A stretch of DNA of 60,340 nucleotides, taken from Spirogloea muscicola (Eukaryota; Streptophyta; Zygnematophyceae; Spirogloeales; Spirogloeaceae). The position numbers and the translations under genes are program-made. Location of the stretch: contig WELB01000081.1 of assembly GCA_009602725.1 (NCBI GenBank), positions 541,570-601,909 of the forward strand, in the 5' to 3' direction. Each line of letters begins with the position of its first letter. Positions within the stretch are counted from its first letter, which is position 1. Positions 1 through 10,693 of the stretch are shown piece by piece. A model generated the notes under the pieces. The model was not told the origin of the DNA. It saw only the letters and a program-made list of their open reading frames with translations, and did not search any database.

Positions 1-9
1 CGCCGCCAT

Positions 10-50
<41 letters not shown>
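1..50. repeat. (GCC)n trinucleotide run
   Basis: The window opens with an almost pure GCC/CGC run. Similar GCC runs lie in the first exons of most genes here and encode poly-alanine or act as GC-rich leader. It may belong to the 5' part of the autophagy gene that follows, but no exon could be assigned inside it. Confidence 0.8.
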
Positions 51-53
<3 letters not shown>

Positions 54-97
54 GGTGGCTGATGGGCGCTGGCTGCGGCTCCGCGCTCTGCCGCCAG

Positions 98-1874
98 GGA
101 GGGCGGCGACGCGTCCCGCCGGAGGCCCTTCCTCCCGCCGCACAGGCAGTTCCTCATCACCCGCAACGGTGAGTTAGCGCGGCAATGGCGGCCATGGCCG
201 CGCACAGTCGTCGCTGCTCAAGCCGCCGAGGCTGCCGGAGCTGACCCTGCCTGGTGGTCGCGGCTTGGCTTGCGCTGGTCGAGCCAGTGCCGTGCCTGCG
301 GCGGGCGGGGTATCTGGAGGAGGCCTACGCGCACGCCGGCGGCGACCTGCTCCTTGAGGCTGACGGCGGCGATGGCGGCTGGCTCGCCACTCACGGCAAC
401 CCGGCCGCAGGTCCGTCCGCTCGTTACCAACGCCGGGCAGGCTTCGCCGGACCCATGACCGAGGCCATGGGACTGCAGCCCTCGGCAGTCGTACCGTCAT
501 GCTTACTCTTCTGTCATTGGGTTCTCTCAGACGTCAAAATGGAGGACGCTATCCCGTCCATTGATGCCCAGGAAGGCCGTGTTGGTAGCGAGCTCGTCAT
601 GGGTCGGGGCGGCCCGGGCGGGAACCTGGCCGCGGACGCTGACGGCGGCGCCGCCGACGATGACGATGACGTCCCTGACATGACCGAGTTCGAGGAGGAG
701 GACAACGCAATGGAGTCCGATCTTGTGAGCAGACGCCCTCCAAGGAGAACCCGTGATTGCCCTGCCTCAGTCGACCGCCCGTGTGTCAGGACTGACTGCG
801 AGACCCCTTGCCGCCCCTGCCCTGCATTGCTGCCTTGCAGGCCACCTTGTCGCCGTCGTATCTCGTGGCACGTGAGCCCACTGAGGACCACATTCTGCGG
901 ACGAGGACGTACGACATAAGCATAACGTATGCTCCTAAGTGCTTATGTATGCTCCTAAGTTTTTGCATGCTCAACGCGAATTGGTCGCGCTGCTGCAACT
1001 GTACAAACCCAGTAGTAGTGCCTCTAGCTGAAAGACCAGGATCAAGTCTCAAGCGTCGTGTAAGCTTGTCCACAGATACGACAAGTACTATCAAACGCCT
1101 CGGGTGTGGCTCTTTGGTTACGACGAGGTGAGCACGCCGCCTGTAATGGAATCCCAAATCATGCTGTGCCGATCCTCTTCGTCACCAGCGTGGGGCATAA
1201 GTTCACAGCATCGTCTGGTCTGTCTTGGGTTTTAAAACGTACTCAGTGTTCCTGGTGGCTTTCTTGCCCAGAGCCGGCAGCCGCTGAAGCCTGAGCAGGT
1301 GCTTGAGGATGTCAGCCAAGACCATGCCCGCAAGACGGTAGACCCTCTCTAAGCTGCCTGTCTTCTGTAAGAAGTGCCATTTCAGCTATTTTGCAGCAGA
1401 TGAGTCCTGGACTTGGCTAAGGCAGGGGCTGCTCCAAGCCAGCCATAGTGGCACGCAAGATCTTAAAACGACTTCTGCATATGCAGGTGACGATAGATGA
1501 GCATCCAAACATGCCTGGCAAGTTTGCCTCCGTCCACCCCTGCCGGCACGGTGCTGTGATGAAGAAAATCTTGGATGTTCTCACCTCCAGAGGCGTAGAG
1601 CCTCGCATTGATCAGTGAGTTTGTAACTGGGCTGCTTCTTCACAATCTTCATAACATTATAATGCTTGCTGGATGAAGGTGTATGCATCTGTGCTTCACA
1701 TGCTGGTCAGTATTGGCAGTGTCAGACCTTGTCAAGAGTGGGGTGTTTACCCTCGGCTGTGTTTTGGGTCGCTGCAGATATTTGTTTATTTTTTTGAAGT
1801 TCATCGCCTCCCTCATACCCACCATCGAGTACGACTACACAGTGGATTTTGACCTCTCAAAGCAGGTCTGCTGA
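98..1874 (+). CDS. ATG3: ATG3, E2-like enzyme of ATG8 lipidation (5' partial)
   Basis: ATG3 takes activated ATG8 from ATG7 and transfers it to phosphatidylethanolamine on the growing autophagosome membrane. Exons read as about 98-168, 288-410, 531-724, 841-926, 1076-1127, 1272-1337, 1487-1614 and 1778-1874; phases join without a break. Family landmarks appear in order: FLITRN then VPCLRRA across the first junction, DGGWLATHG, an acidic DDDDDVPDM stretch in the flexible region, [21 protein letters not shown], and the catalytic HPCRHGAVM block whose Cys is the thioester site. The C-terminal block [14 protein letters not shown] is also present. The N-terminal amphipathic region is not seen and lies upstream or in the GC-rich start, so the gene is incomplete. 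The C-terminus is very short after FDL, as in plants. It is convergent with the PRT1-like gene. Confidence 0.93.
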
Positions 1875-2187
1875 GCAGGGCAAGAAGGTGTCATCGTCTT
1901 ATGAAGCAGTCCAGTGGGCCACAGCGAGATGACTTCAGTTTTTGGAGTGTCCAATTACTGCAGCTTGTCCTTCAGCCACAATATAGGGATGGCACTTCAC
2001 ATTGAAGTGTCAGAGGACCAACCAGAACATGGTTGCTCCGCACCTGTACAAAATGCGCCTTAGGCAGCTCTTGCCGAGCTTGTCTGCTCACATATACAGA
2101 TTGACAAACATAACCCTTTTCCGGCGCCTCGTTGGCAGCCATCATGAAGCCGAGAGTTCAGTAAGGTGTAGCTGTTGCCTGATTTTC

Positions 2188-4768
2188 TTAAAACGAGTCC
2201 TCGCCTCCAATATCCACATCGCCAACCATCAGTGTTGCAATCAAATCATTGCCATACAGACGGGTCAGCTGCTGACTCGTGAGGTCTGGAGAATGAGCCA
2301 AAAGAAGGAAATGCAGGGCTCCACTGAACTGGGGTGACTCCACCATCCGATGCTCGGGCTGATGTCGCTGGTTAAACCGGCCAGCAGCCGGCAGGGGACC
2401 TTGCTGGCAGTCAGAACATAAATCATAACCGACAGCCTCGGGGCAGTCGTTGCAGTGAAAACGCCTGCCCACAATGGGGAATGCCTGGCAGCAGAAGCCA
2501 AGACGAGTGCATCATACATTAGGTGACAACTTTTCCTTTTGTTAAAGTCGGCCAGGCCAACTACCACTCTAAACCTAATCCTAAAAGAAAGCAAAGTTGC
2601 AGACAAGCAGGACAATAGGAGCTTACACCTGCTTCAGCAACCTACAATGTCACTGTAGTAAATCCAATCTGCGAGACCTAGCCGTTGGCAACACGACCTT
2701 CGGCAGGGACATGGACACGGTCGGGATCCTGTCCAACAATTTGCAAAGGGCTATGAAGCCTCATGGAATTTACCCCACAGGCATCGCATCCAACACCAGT
2801 GTGAATGTAGTTCTGGGCTCTGGTCTCCTTGAGCAGGTTGTCAAGGCTTTCCTGCTCCTGCTGGGACCTCGCGGCCTGCCTCCTTCGAGCAACGGCTGCA
2901 ATGTTCCTCCAGGCCCTCTGCACCAAGGTGACCATTCCCTGGTCACCACCAACCTGCAGCACAGCCGAGCTCTCTGCCTCTGGACAATGCTGCCTTTCCT
3001 GGTCCTGATTGGACATTCCTGACATCCCTGAGCCTCGATCTGAGCTGCTGGCTTCAGAAGTCAATCTGGCCTCCGCCGGCTCGCGTGCAGAGCTTTGAGG
3101 CACAGTTGTGTCTTCTGCAGATCGTCCCACGACATCAAGTCATCAGAACTATAGCCATAAGTCACAGGCCATGGTGTTTATGATACAGGGCAAACAGAGA
3201 CAGAGCATGCCCCACCTGATGCAGCTGCAGAGGTGGCCGCGGTCGTGCTCCGACCATTTCGCGACGAGTATGCGTCCTGGTGTGATGTCATGAGGACTTT
3301 CTCCAGTGTCATGCACTTCCCTAGCGTCCCCGCAGGCTGCCGAGCCATGCAACGAGGGCATAACCAGTTTGGCTGGCTCTGTCGGTCGTCGGCACAATGT
3401 AAGCAGATGGCTGCAAGGAAATGATCGAGGACATGACAGCGGCTGAGTGCCACGACAGCAAGCTTCAGCAACAGAGCACGCCGTCAACATGACGCAGGTC
3501 AGTGTGCAGAGGACATTGAGCATGCCAGTGGAATGTCAGAGCTGCGCCAACAGCAGGTTGCAAGCAGTGGCTGGCCAGAGGAGGAGCGACAACAAACCAT
3601 GGCCGCAATTCAAGACCACAGGCTCATGAAGTAGCTCGCTGCATGCACGGCACTTGAAATCCGCGATGTTGAGAGAGCAGCCCGACGGTGGAAAGGGCTC
3701 GTTGCCGCCACATCGGCAGGCAGCGTTTACTGTGTCGCCCTCTGCAGCTGGCGTCCTTGGAACGCACTGGGAAGGGTCGCAGCCACCAGCGTCAGGTGCT
3801 ACAGCTTTCAGATCCGGAGAGAAGACGTTGTTTCTGATCTCATCAACTGCAGCAATGGCATCATGGCACCACTTTATCAGTACTCGAAGCCAATAGTGTT
3901 AAAGGGGCGCCAATGCACATCTAGCCGTAGTTAATGAGCATTACGCCTCAGATATATAAGATGATTGCCAATTCAGGTTGCAAAGCGCCTGATATGGACT
4001 CATTGGAATCCCACCTTGAGTCTCCTCGGCGCGGGCTTGGTACTGCTCCGGGAAAGCTTGCGAGAGCGCGCGGTGCAGGAGCTCGCAGATTGCCGGGAAG
4101 TGACCGAAAACGCGACGGCAGTACGGGCAGTGCGACTCCCTGATGGGATTCATCGCCCGGTGGATGCACCAGAAGCAGAAGGCATGGCCACACCCTGCAC
4201 CACCACCCGGAAGCGTCAAGGACAACCTTCTACGACGACTCGGGCTGACGACGAAGTCCAGGACCTCATGCACGAGGCCGGCTGATAGGCACGCCCATTG
4301 GAAGTCCATCACTTCTACGTGTGACCCCCGAGCGGCTATGGAGCAAGCCGGCAGAAGCCGGCACAACAGCCGCTGCCGTGCCCTGGCGGACGACTGAATT
4401 TGCCTTCAGACAGAAGGAGCACGGGCGTGGCACCACTGTGCTAGGTCAGGGTGGCAGGACGAGGAGCCGGCGCTCACCGTTGATGACGGGCTTGTACACC
4501 AAAGAGCTGCACAATAGAGCGACGAAGGAAAGGGCGCGGCATCGTCAGAGCGGCGGAAGCAAGTTGCGTGCGGCGCGGCGGCCATGTATGGCATTGCCAG
4601 TCACCGAGCCTCGAGCTGGAGATGCGGCGAAGGAGGTCCAAAAGCGGCGGACGATGACGGCCGAAGGCAAGCTAAAGCCGGCGCTCACAGGCAGATAGCG
4701 CACAGGAAGTCGGGGTCGACCGCCGCGACGGCGCCGGGATCTGCGACGGCGGCGGCGGCGGCGGCCAT
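2188..4768 (-). CDS. PRT1: PRT1-like E3 ubiquitin ligase (RING-RING-ZZ)
   Basis: In plants PRT1 is an N-degron-pathway E3 ligase that recognises bulky aromatic N-termini. A complete seven-exon model reads 4768-4689, 4506-4478, 4194-4015, 3846-3598, 3410-3216, 3114-2774 and 2484-2188, all phases agreeing, giving 456 residues. The start ATG is preceded by a GC-rich leader. RING 1 spans exons 1-3: FLCAICL, then LVYKPV, then CGHAFCFWC and CPYC, followed by the HFPAIC segment typical of PRT1. RING 2 spans exons 4-5: FKCRACSELL, PVVLNCGH, ICLHC and CPRC. The ZZ zinc finger spans exons 6-7: HTGVGCDACG, then RRFHCNDC and YDLCSDC, with the RFNQRHQPEHR tail. Domain order and sequence match the plant family. 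Substrate preference is inferred from homology only. Confidence 0.93.
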
Positions 4769-4929
4769 GGCGGCGGCGGCGGCGGCAGCGGCGGCAGCGG
4801 TGGCGGATTCTCGCCGCCACCGCCGTCTTCCGCTCGCCGTCTGCTCGTCTTCCAGCGCCCGTCAGCGCCGGAGTCCTGCCTGGGGCGGCCTCGTTACGAG
4901 CTGACGGGTAATGACGCGTGCTCCCGTCA

Positions 4930-5606
4930 AAGGAACCTGCACCGAAGGAGGCTGATAAATGGAGCTCTCCCAGAAGGTAGACTTTCGTGTAGTTGAGACA
5001 ATTGAAGGCCAAAGTGGCAAAGTACAAAGGCAAGAATGGGGGCAATTGAAAGGGCCAGCCTTATAAAGAGAAGAAAGTGCTCGCCCGTAGAGAAGAGGGG
5101 CTGGCAAAGCCAGCCCAAAACGAATGGAAAAAGAGAAGGGCTCGCCCATTGAAAGGGAGAAGCTCCTCCGAAGAGGGCGATGGTTGTGGAAGACGAAAGG
5201 ATAAGAGAAAAGGGAATAAAGGCCCAAATGAGTGGATATGTTCCGCAGGGGCCGGAAAGCGCAAAGTACGCAGCTACGCAGGCAGCTACTATGAATGAGT
5301 ACTCTAACCATCGTCGAATGCCTCCAAGTCGGAGTGGCTAGAACCCGGATGGGAGAAGCGGACTTTTAAAAGGCCAGCACAGAAGAGCTCTTCCAATGTA
5401 AGGCAATGGCTGTGAGAGGCCAGCCCCAACGTACAACTCTTTTGTTCGTTCCAGAGGAGGCAATTCCTGTGAAAGCCAGCCCAGAAGAAATGGACAGAAA
5501 GGACAGCAAGCGCGGCCAGATTAACTGGCGGCTGGGAGAGGCCAGCCCAAAGGAATGGACAAGGTCTGAAGGAGCCGGAGTGCGAACGACTGAGACAGCA
5601 GCAAGC
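4930..5606 (-). mobile_element. Stack of retroelement 3' tails
   Basis: At least five partial 3' tails lie head-to-tail in minus orientation. Each carries the hallmark block: a variant of GGGCTGGC-loop-GCCAGCCC, then AAAGAATGGACAAGGTC on the plus strand. Visible units lie near 5090-5130, 5340-5400, 5405-5450, 5460-5500 and 5530-5590. No coding sequence of useful length survives between them. They look like severely 5'-truncated insertions placed one after another. Confidence 0.7.
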
Positions 5607-7075
5607 AGACTCTCAGTAACCTCTAGTCAGTAGGAAAAACGTCGCCCTGACGGAAGCCGGAGGCCGCAGCCAAAGCGCGGCCTGCGCGCGTGGACCGCAA
5701 AGGCAAGGGACCGCTGCAAAGAGATGGCCAAGCGCATCCGGAAGACTTGGGCGAGGGACCCGGCGACATTGAAGTCAGGCTGCTCGCCCTGCTGCCCGTG
5801 GCGGCGGGCCGCTGCTCGCCGCGCAAGGTGGTGAAGCAGGTCAAGCCATTTTGCGCCAAAGGCTCCGTGTACGTCGACGGCGAGTGAGACAAACTCGTCT
5901 CCCACCGGGTGATCCGAGTATTGCCGTTCCTTGGCGCCTGCCGCTTGGCGGATTGCGTAGCCCGCCTCCTCCGACGAGCGTTTGGCGCTCCTGGAATCAA
6001 TAGTCAGTCGTGACAACGTCGGCAATGAGCCGAGGCCCCCGGCCGAGCGCGCTGGCGACAGCGCTGGGTGTGGAGGCGGCCATCCGCCCCAGCGGTCAGA
6101 GGCATGATGCTGGTATTCTCGAGCGCCACAGTGTAACCGGCCTCCACGAATATGCCAAACATGGCATTGCGTACAAGTCGTGGGTGCCGGTCCGCTCCCC
6201 TCCCCGTGCGCACCGGAGCATATGGGCCGCCAAAGACGCCGCGTCAGGGCTGCGCTCGCCGCACTCGCATTGCCGTACTCCACTTAGGCAGGGTGGGTGA
6301 AGGCCGAGTAGGCGGTGCACCGCCGTACGGAATGCATTGTCCGGCATCCGAAGAGCTTCGCGGATCAGCAGAGCAGACAACCAAGCAGCCGCCCCTGGTG
6401 AGGACGCCGAGAGCAGCCGCCCGCGCCCCTGGAGGTCGTCCGGAAGCAAAAGCCCCAGCGCTGTGGAGAAAGAGGCCGCATCTACCTCCGCCATGAAGCA
6501 AGCTTGAACCCGGAGGTCGGCCGTGCGTGCGAGGAGTGCGAATGGGACGGCCCGTGCACCGGTGCGGGGTGATCCGCAAGCAGCGCATCCCGGGCTGAGC
6601 GGAGAGCCGCCTGGAATGGCAACGTGCCAGTCTCCACGTCCGCGGCCGCCTGCTCCAGGAGGCGATCCCCATGCCGGATGAAACGCTAGGCCACCGAAGC
6701 CGCAACCTGCGCCCAACTCCCCAGGTGTGCTGCCCGGCAGGCACGAGCCAGCGGACGGCAGCCCAGACCCCCTCGGCTCACAGGCAGGGAGGCCTGGTCC
6801 ACTGCAGCCGGCGTCTCCAGGAAGGCCGCGTGTTGGACCAGGACCGCTGTGCTGGCCAAGATACCTGCATCGAAGGTTGCATAGGCGGCCTGCGCCGCCG
6901 GGGAGGGGGAGAGGGCTCGAGCCAGGTACAGGGGACGGTGGGCAATGCTGCGCGTCAGCATGGCGAGCCCTAGCTGCATATCGTGCAGCTCAGGGAGGCG
7001 GGCCGCCGGCTTGAGGTGCTCCTGCAGCTTGCTGCGCAGCTGCTCGTCCACGAAGGGGCCAGGAAGTGGAAAACC
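5606..7075 (-). mobile_element. Degenerate non-LTR retrotransposon, C-terminal half
   Basis: Reading leftward from about 7050, the minus strand encodes the post-polymerase part of a reverse transcriptase (LPELHDMQLGLAMLTRSI, GGLGCRPLARACRAAHLGSW), then a Cys-x-Cys zinc-knuckle region (QCECGERSPD) and the endonuclease-proximal part. It ends at the family terminus LTRGY-stop at 5606-5623. Several frameshifts split it into three overlapping frames, so it is a dead copy. It is 5'-truncated: no polymerase YxDD motif is visible. Confidence 0.75.
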
Positions 7076-7079
7076 ACGC

Positions 7080-8140
7080 AGCTAAGCAAGTGGCTATGAA
7101 TGGGTGCTCGATAACCCCGTATACAAATGCCGCAAGTCGAAGTGACGAACAACCGGATAGGAAAGCTTCCTCAAAGGGTGTGGCTCTGAAAGGCCAGCAC
7201 AATTGGAGTGATACGATCTAAAGGGGCCGCAAAGCGCAAAGTACGCAGCTAAGCAAATGGCTACGACAGATGGGTGCCCAATAATCCTTACTCAATAGTC
7301 GCAACTTGGAGCCACGCCGAGCGCCATCAATGGCAGCCAAGGCGCGGCCTGCTTGCTGATTGCACGACGAATGCCTGAGAAATTAAGGGGATAAGCTCCT
7401 CCAGACGTGGAGAAGCTCTTGCTAAAGAAGGCGGTAGCTGGGCAGAAGTGGGGAAGAAGCTCTCTCAAAAGTCGGCGATGAAAGCCCAGCCCAAGAAGAG
7501 TGGACAAGATCAAGGGTGAAGCCCCAACATAAATTAATGCACAAACCACTCAGCAAGAAGCTGGCTACTACCGTCCGTATGACCAATCAGTAATCCCTAG
7601 TCAACTATATCTAGTAGGAAGCAGTAGCAGCTGGATAGAAGCTCTTGCAAAAGGAGGCATTGGCTGTGAGAGGCCAGCCTAAAACAAGAGTGGACCAAGT
7701 CGGGGGGGGGAGCCCCAAACATACGACATCTTGCAAAATTATCAGCAGAATAAGTGGCTGCAAGGGGTAGGATTAAGTAACCCTGGTCAACAGCGGCAAG
7801 TTTTAGTCATGGCTGCAGGTAAAAGAGTTGCCCAGCCGATCTCATGACGTGCAGCCAAGCACGGCCAGGATGCAGATGCAAAATAAACGCCACTATTGCT
7901 GCCTCGAAATGGACAGACGCATGCAAAACACAAGGGCCAGAGAGCCACTGGCACTTAGCTGCTCCTGCTGCCTGCTCCTGCTGCCATTTGCCTCCGTGGC
8001 GGTGCTCCAGCTCCCCAAGGTAACCCTTAAGGTTTATGTGTGCTCATTCGTGGGCTGATGTCCCCCTTCAAAGAGAAGTGGCTCTCCCAGTGAAGGTAGG
8101 GGCTGGGAAAGGCCAGCCCAAAAAGAGTGGACAAGGTCCA
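7080..8140 (-). mobile_element. Second stack of retroelement 3' tails
   Basis: Four or more minus-strand tails follow each other, with GGCCAGC...GAGTGGACAAG signatures near 7185-7215, 7480-7520, 7655-7700 and 8090-8140, separated by diverged sequence. Decayed copies of the terminal segment that normally reads CTCAGTAACC occur near 7110, 7285 and 7590. No intact reading frame was found in this 1 kb. Confidence 0.6.
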
Positions 8141-8229
8141 AAGAGCCAATAGGTGCCTAACCCACAGCTAGACACAAGACTACCGCAGGTCGTAGCTCAG
8201 TAACCTTCAAGCGGGCGCTCGCACTGTTA

Positions 8230-8398
8230 CCTCAGCCCCCTCCAGCATAGAAGGGGTTAGTGAGTGCTTCGTAGCTGCTTAGTTTCCTATTGTGCTTGTT
8301 CTTCTTAGTGCAATCCCTGGCCCCTTCTCGTCCTTTGTTCATTCTTTTTTGGGCTTGCATTTACCAGCTCCTATTTAGAATGGGCGAGCCCTTCTTCT
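8230..8398 (+). mobile_element. Retroelement 3' end, subfamily 3
   Basis: A plus-strand terminus: GGGGTTAGTGAGTGCTTCGT marks the decayed end of the coding frame, followed by the same 3' untranslated region as the copy at 11758. It ends with the hairpin (decayed stem) and GGGCGAGCCCTTCTTC. It faces the minus-strand copy at 8490 across about 90 bases, the first tail-to-tail pair. Confidence 0.75.
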
Positions 8399-8489
8399 CC
8401 TGTATAGGGCTTCGCTTAGTGTAGTAGCACCACACTTCGTGCCAGCTTTTGTCTGAAGGACGCCCAGGAGAGGGCGGTGGCTGACAAAG

Positions 8490-9005
8490 AATAAGCAAGT
8501 GCTCGCCCATAGAGATGAGGGGCTGGCAAAGCCAGCCTAAAAAGGACGGACAACGTCCAAAGCCAAAGGAAGAGGTGCCGATAAAGAGAAGAGAAGTGGC
8601 TCTTCCGATGGGGGCTAGGGCTGTAAATTGCCAGCCCAAATAGAATACACAAGGTTCGAAGGGGCCAAACTACGAAGTTTGCCGAAAAAGGACTACACCT
8701 CAAAATATTACAAAACACAAGACGATGCAGAGGGAAGCTCAGTACCCGCGAGTGAGCAACATCAGGTCGGAGTAGCTCGCTGCAGGGAAAGAGGCACTCC
8801 GCCGAGACCCAGAGGCGGCAGGCATAGCACGGCCTGCTCGCGTGTGGACGGCGTAGGCAAGTGAGCGGTGGAACAATACCACGCATACGGAAGACTTGGG
8901 CGAGCGAACCGGCGGCGTTGAAGCCGGGCATTGCCCCTGGATGACCCGGCCTCCGGTTATATGGCCTGACGGGCAAGCCGCTGGAGGAGATCCAGCCAGC
9001 GGCTG
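8490..9005 (-). mobile_element. Retroelement C-terminus plus composite tail
   Basis: The minus strand carries about 85 residues of the retroelement C-terminus (GSLAQVFRM, AGRAMPAASG, LLTRGY-stop at 8739) followed by a 3' region. The tail is composite: sequence next to the stop belongs to subfamily 2, the next 100 bases resemble subfamily 1, and the distal part (8500-8570) is again subfamily 2. This suggests stacked insertion or recombination between copies. Confidence 0.75.
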
Positions 9006-9018
9006 CTCATTTGTGGGT

Positions 9019-9178
9019 ACTGAGCTTCCCTCTGCATCGTCTATGTGTTTTGTAGTGTTTTGTAGTGTAGCCATTTTTCTCTTTTTTCCGGCTCCTCTTT
9101 CTTTGGCTTTGGACATTGTCCATTCTTTTTAAGGCTGGCTTTGCCAGCCTCTCTTCTCTATGGGCGAGCACTTCCTTC
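9019..9178 (+). mobile_element. Retroelement 3' end, subfamily 2
   Basis: This is a plus-strand tail only: TGAGCTTCCCTCTGCATCG through GGCTGGCTTTGCCAGCC to GGGCGAGCACTTCCTTCC. It matches the minus-strand tails at 9617-9763 and 21420-21572. It ends about 12 bases before the start of an oppositely oriented tail at 9190. Confidence 0.85.
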
Positions 9179-9189
9179 CTGCCAAAAGA

Positions 9190-9612
9190 AGAAGTGGGTC
9201 TCCTAATGGGGGCGAGGGCTGTGAGAAGCCAGCCCGAAAAGAATTGACAAGGTTCGAAGGGGCCAAATTACGAGCTAAGCAGCGACTGCGGGGCCTGAAG
9301 AGGCTATGGCAGAACGGGGGAGGATGGACCACTCACTAGTTACGAGTGAGGAGCCTCACATCCGACAGACTAGCTGCCGGAAAAGTATGCCCCTGACGAA
9401 AGCCGGAGGCCGCAGCGAGAGCACGGCCAGCACGCGGATGCAAGGCGTGGGCCATGGACCGCTGGAGGGAGACGGACAAGCGTCAGGTATATCGTATGCA
9501 TACGAGATACTTGAGCCCACGAGCCAGCGGCGTTGAAGTCAGCCGGCTCACCGCGCTTGCGGGACACAGCGCGCCGTGCAAGCTTGGCCAACAGGTCGAG
9601 CCAGCGGGATCC
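9190..9612 (-). mobile_element. Retroelement C-terminus with subfamily 1 tail
   Basis: The minus strand encodes a decayed C-terminus (ADFNAAGSWAQVSRM) with the former LLTRNY terminus near 9343, followed by the subfamily 1 tail down to 9190. A closely related copy lies at 38205-38700. Its 5' boundary abuts the 3' tail of the next minus copy at about 9612, at GGATCCGAGAG in the RT-derived frame. Confidence 0.8.
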
Positions 9613-9616
9613 GAGA

Positions 9617-10690
9617 GGAGAAGTGCGCGCCCATAGAGAAGAGGGGCTGGCAAAGCCAGCCCAAAAAAAGAATGGACAATGTCCAAAGCCAAAGAAAGAG
9701 GAGCCGGAGAAAGGACTACACTACAAAACACTGCAGAACACAGAAACGATGCAGAGGGAAGCTCAGTACCCACGAGTGAGCAACATCAGGTCTGAGTAGC
9801 TCGCTGCAGGGAAAGAGGCACTCCGCCGAGACCCAGAGGCGGCGGCCATTGCACGGCCTGCGCGCGTGTGGACGGCGTGGGCAAGGGAGCCTTGAAGCGA
9901 TACGGCCCAGGCGCATGCGGAAGACTTGCGCGAGCGAACCGGCGGCGTTGAAGCCGGGCATCGCCCCTGGCAGACCCGGCCGCCGGTCAATGGCCTGGCG
10001 GGCAAGCCGCTGAATGAGATCCAGCCAGCGGCTGCCGAAAGCCCCGTGTACATCCATCGCCAGGGCCGCGAATTCATCCCCCACCGGGTGATCAGCATTT
10101 TTCGCTCCTTGCCCCGAGCCGCCTGGCCGACCGCGTGCCCTGCAAACGGGATTGGCGGAGTCGACGCAGTCAGTTGTCAGCACATCAGCGATGATGCGGG
10201 GACCGCCGCCGGGCGGGATGGCGACCAGGTCGGCGCGTCGCGTATGGGGCTGGCCGTCCGCGCCCAGCTGGATGGGCATGATGGAGGAGTTCTCCACCGC
10301 ACCTTGAAGCCCGCCTCCGAAAACACCCCCTGCATACCATCGCGCAGGAGGTCGTGGGAAGCGGTCCGCTCGCCCCCGTGTGCGCAACGGAGCATGTGGG
10401 CGGCCAGCTCCGCAGGATCAACGTGACGGGCACCGCACTCGCATTGAGTGACGCCCACGAGGCAGGGAGGGAGGAGGCCCAAGAGCCGGTGGACCGCCGT
10501 CCGGAAGACCTCGTCGGGCATAGTGAGCGCCGCGTGGAGTGGGAGCGCTGATAGCCACACCGCCGCCCCAGGGGAGGAGGCTGAGAGCAGCCGGGCGCGC
10601 CCACGAAGGTCAGCCGGAGGGAGAGATCCGAGAGCCCCGTGAACGTCCACAGCCAGGGGGACGAACTCATCGGCAGCCGGGTGGTCGGCG
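9617..10690 (-). mobile_element. Rearranged retroelement copy
   Basis: From its tail (9617-9763, subfamily 2) the minus-strand frame runs up from LMLLTRGY-stop through the endonuclease-like region, the zinc-knuckle region near 10430 and a segment reading ADLRGRARLLSASSPGAA near 10610. Beyond it, at 10640-10690, lies a piece (KHADHPAADEFVPLAVDVHG) that in an intact element belongs near the C-terminus, so the copy is chimeric. At least one frameshift is present. It lies head-to-head with the plus copy at 10694. Confidence 0.75.
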
Positions 10691-10693
10691 TGT

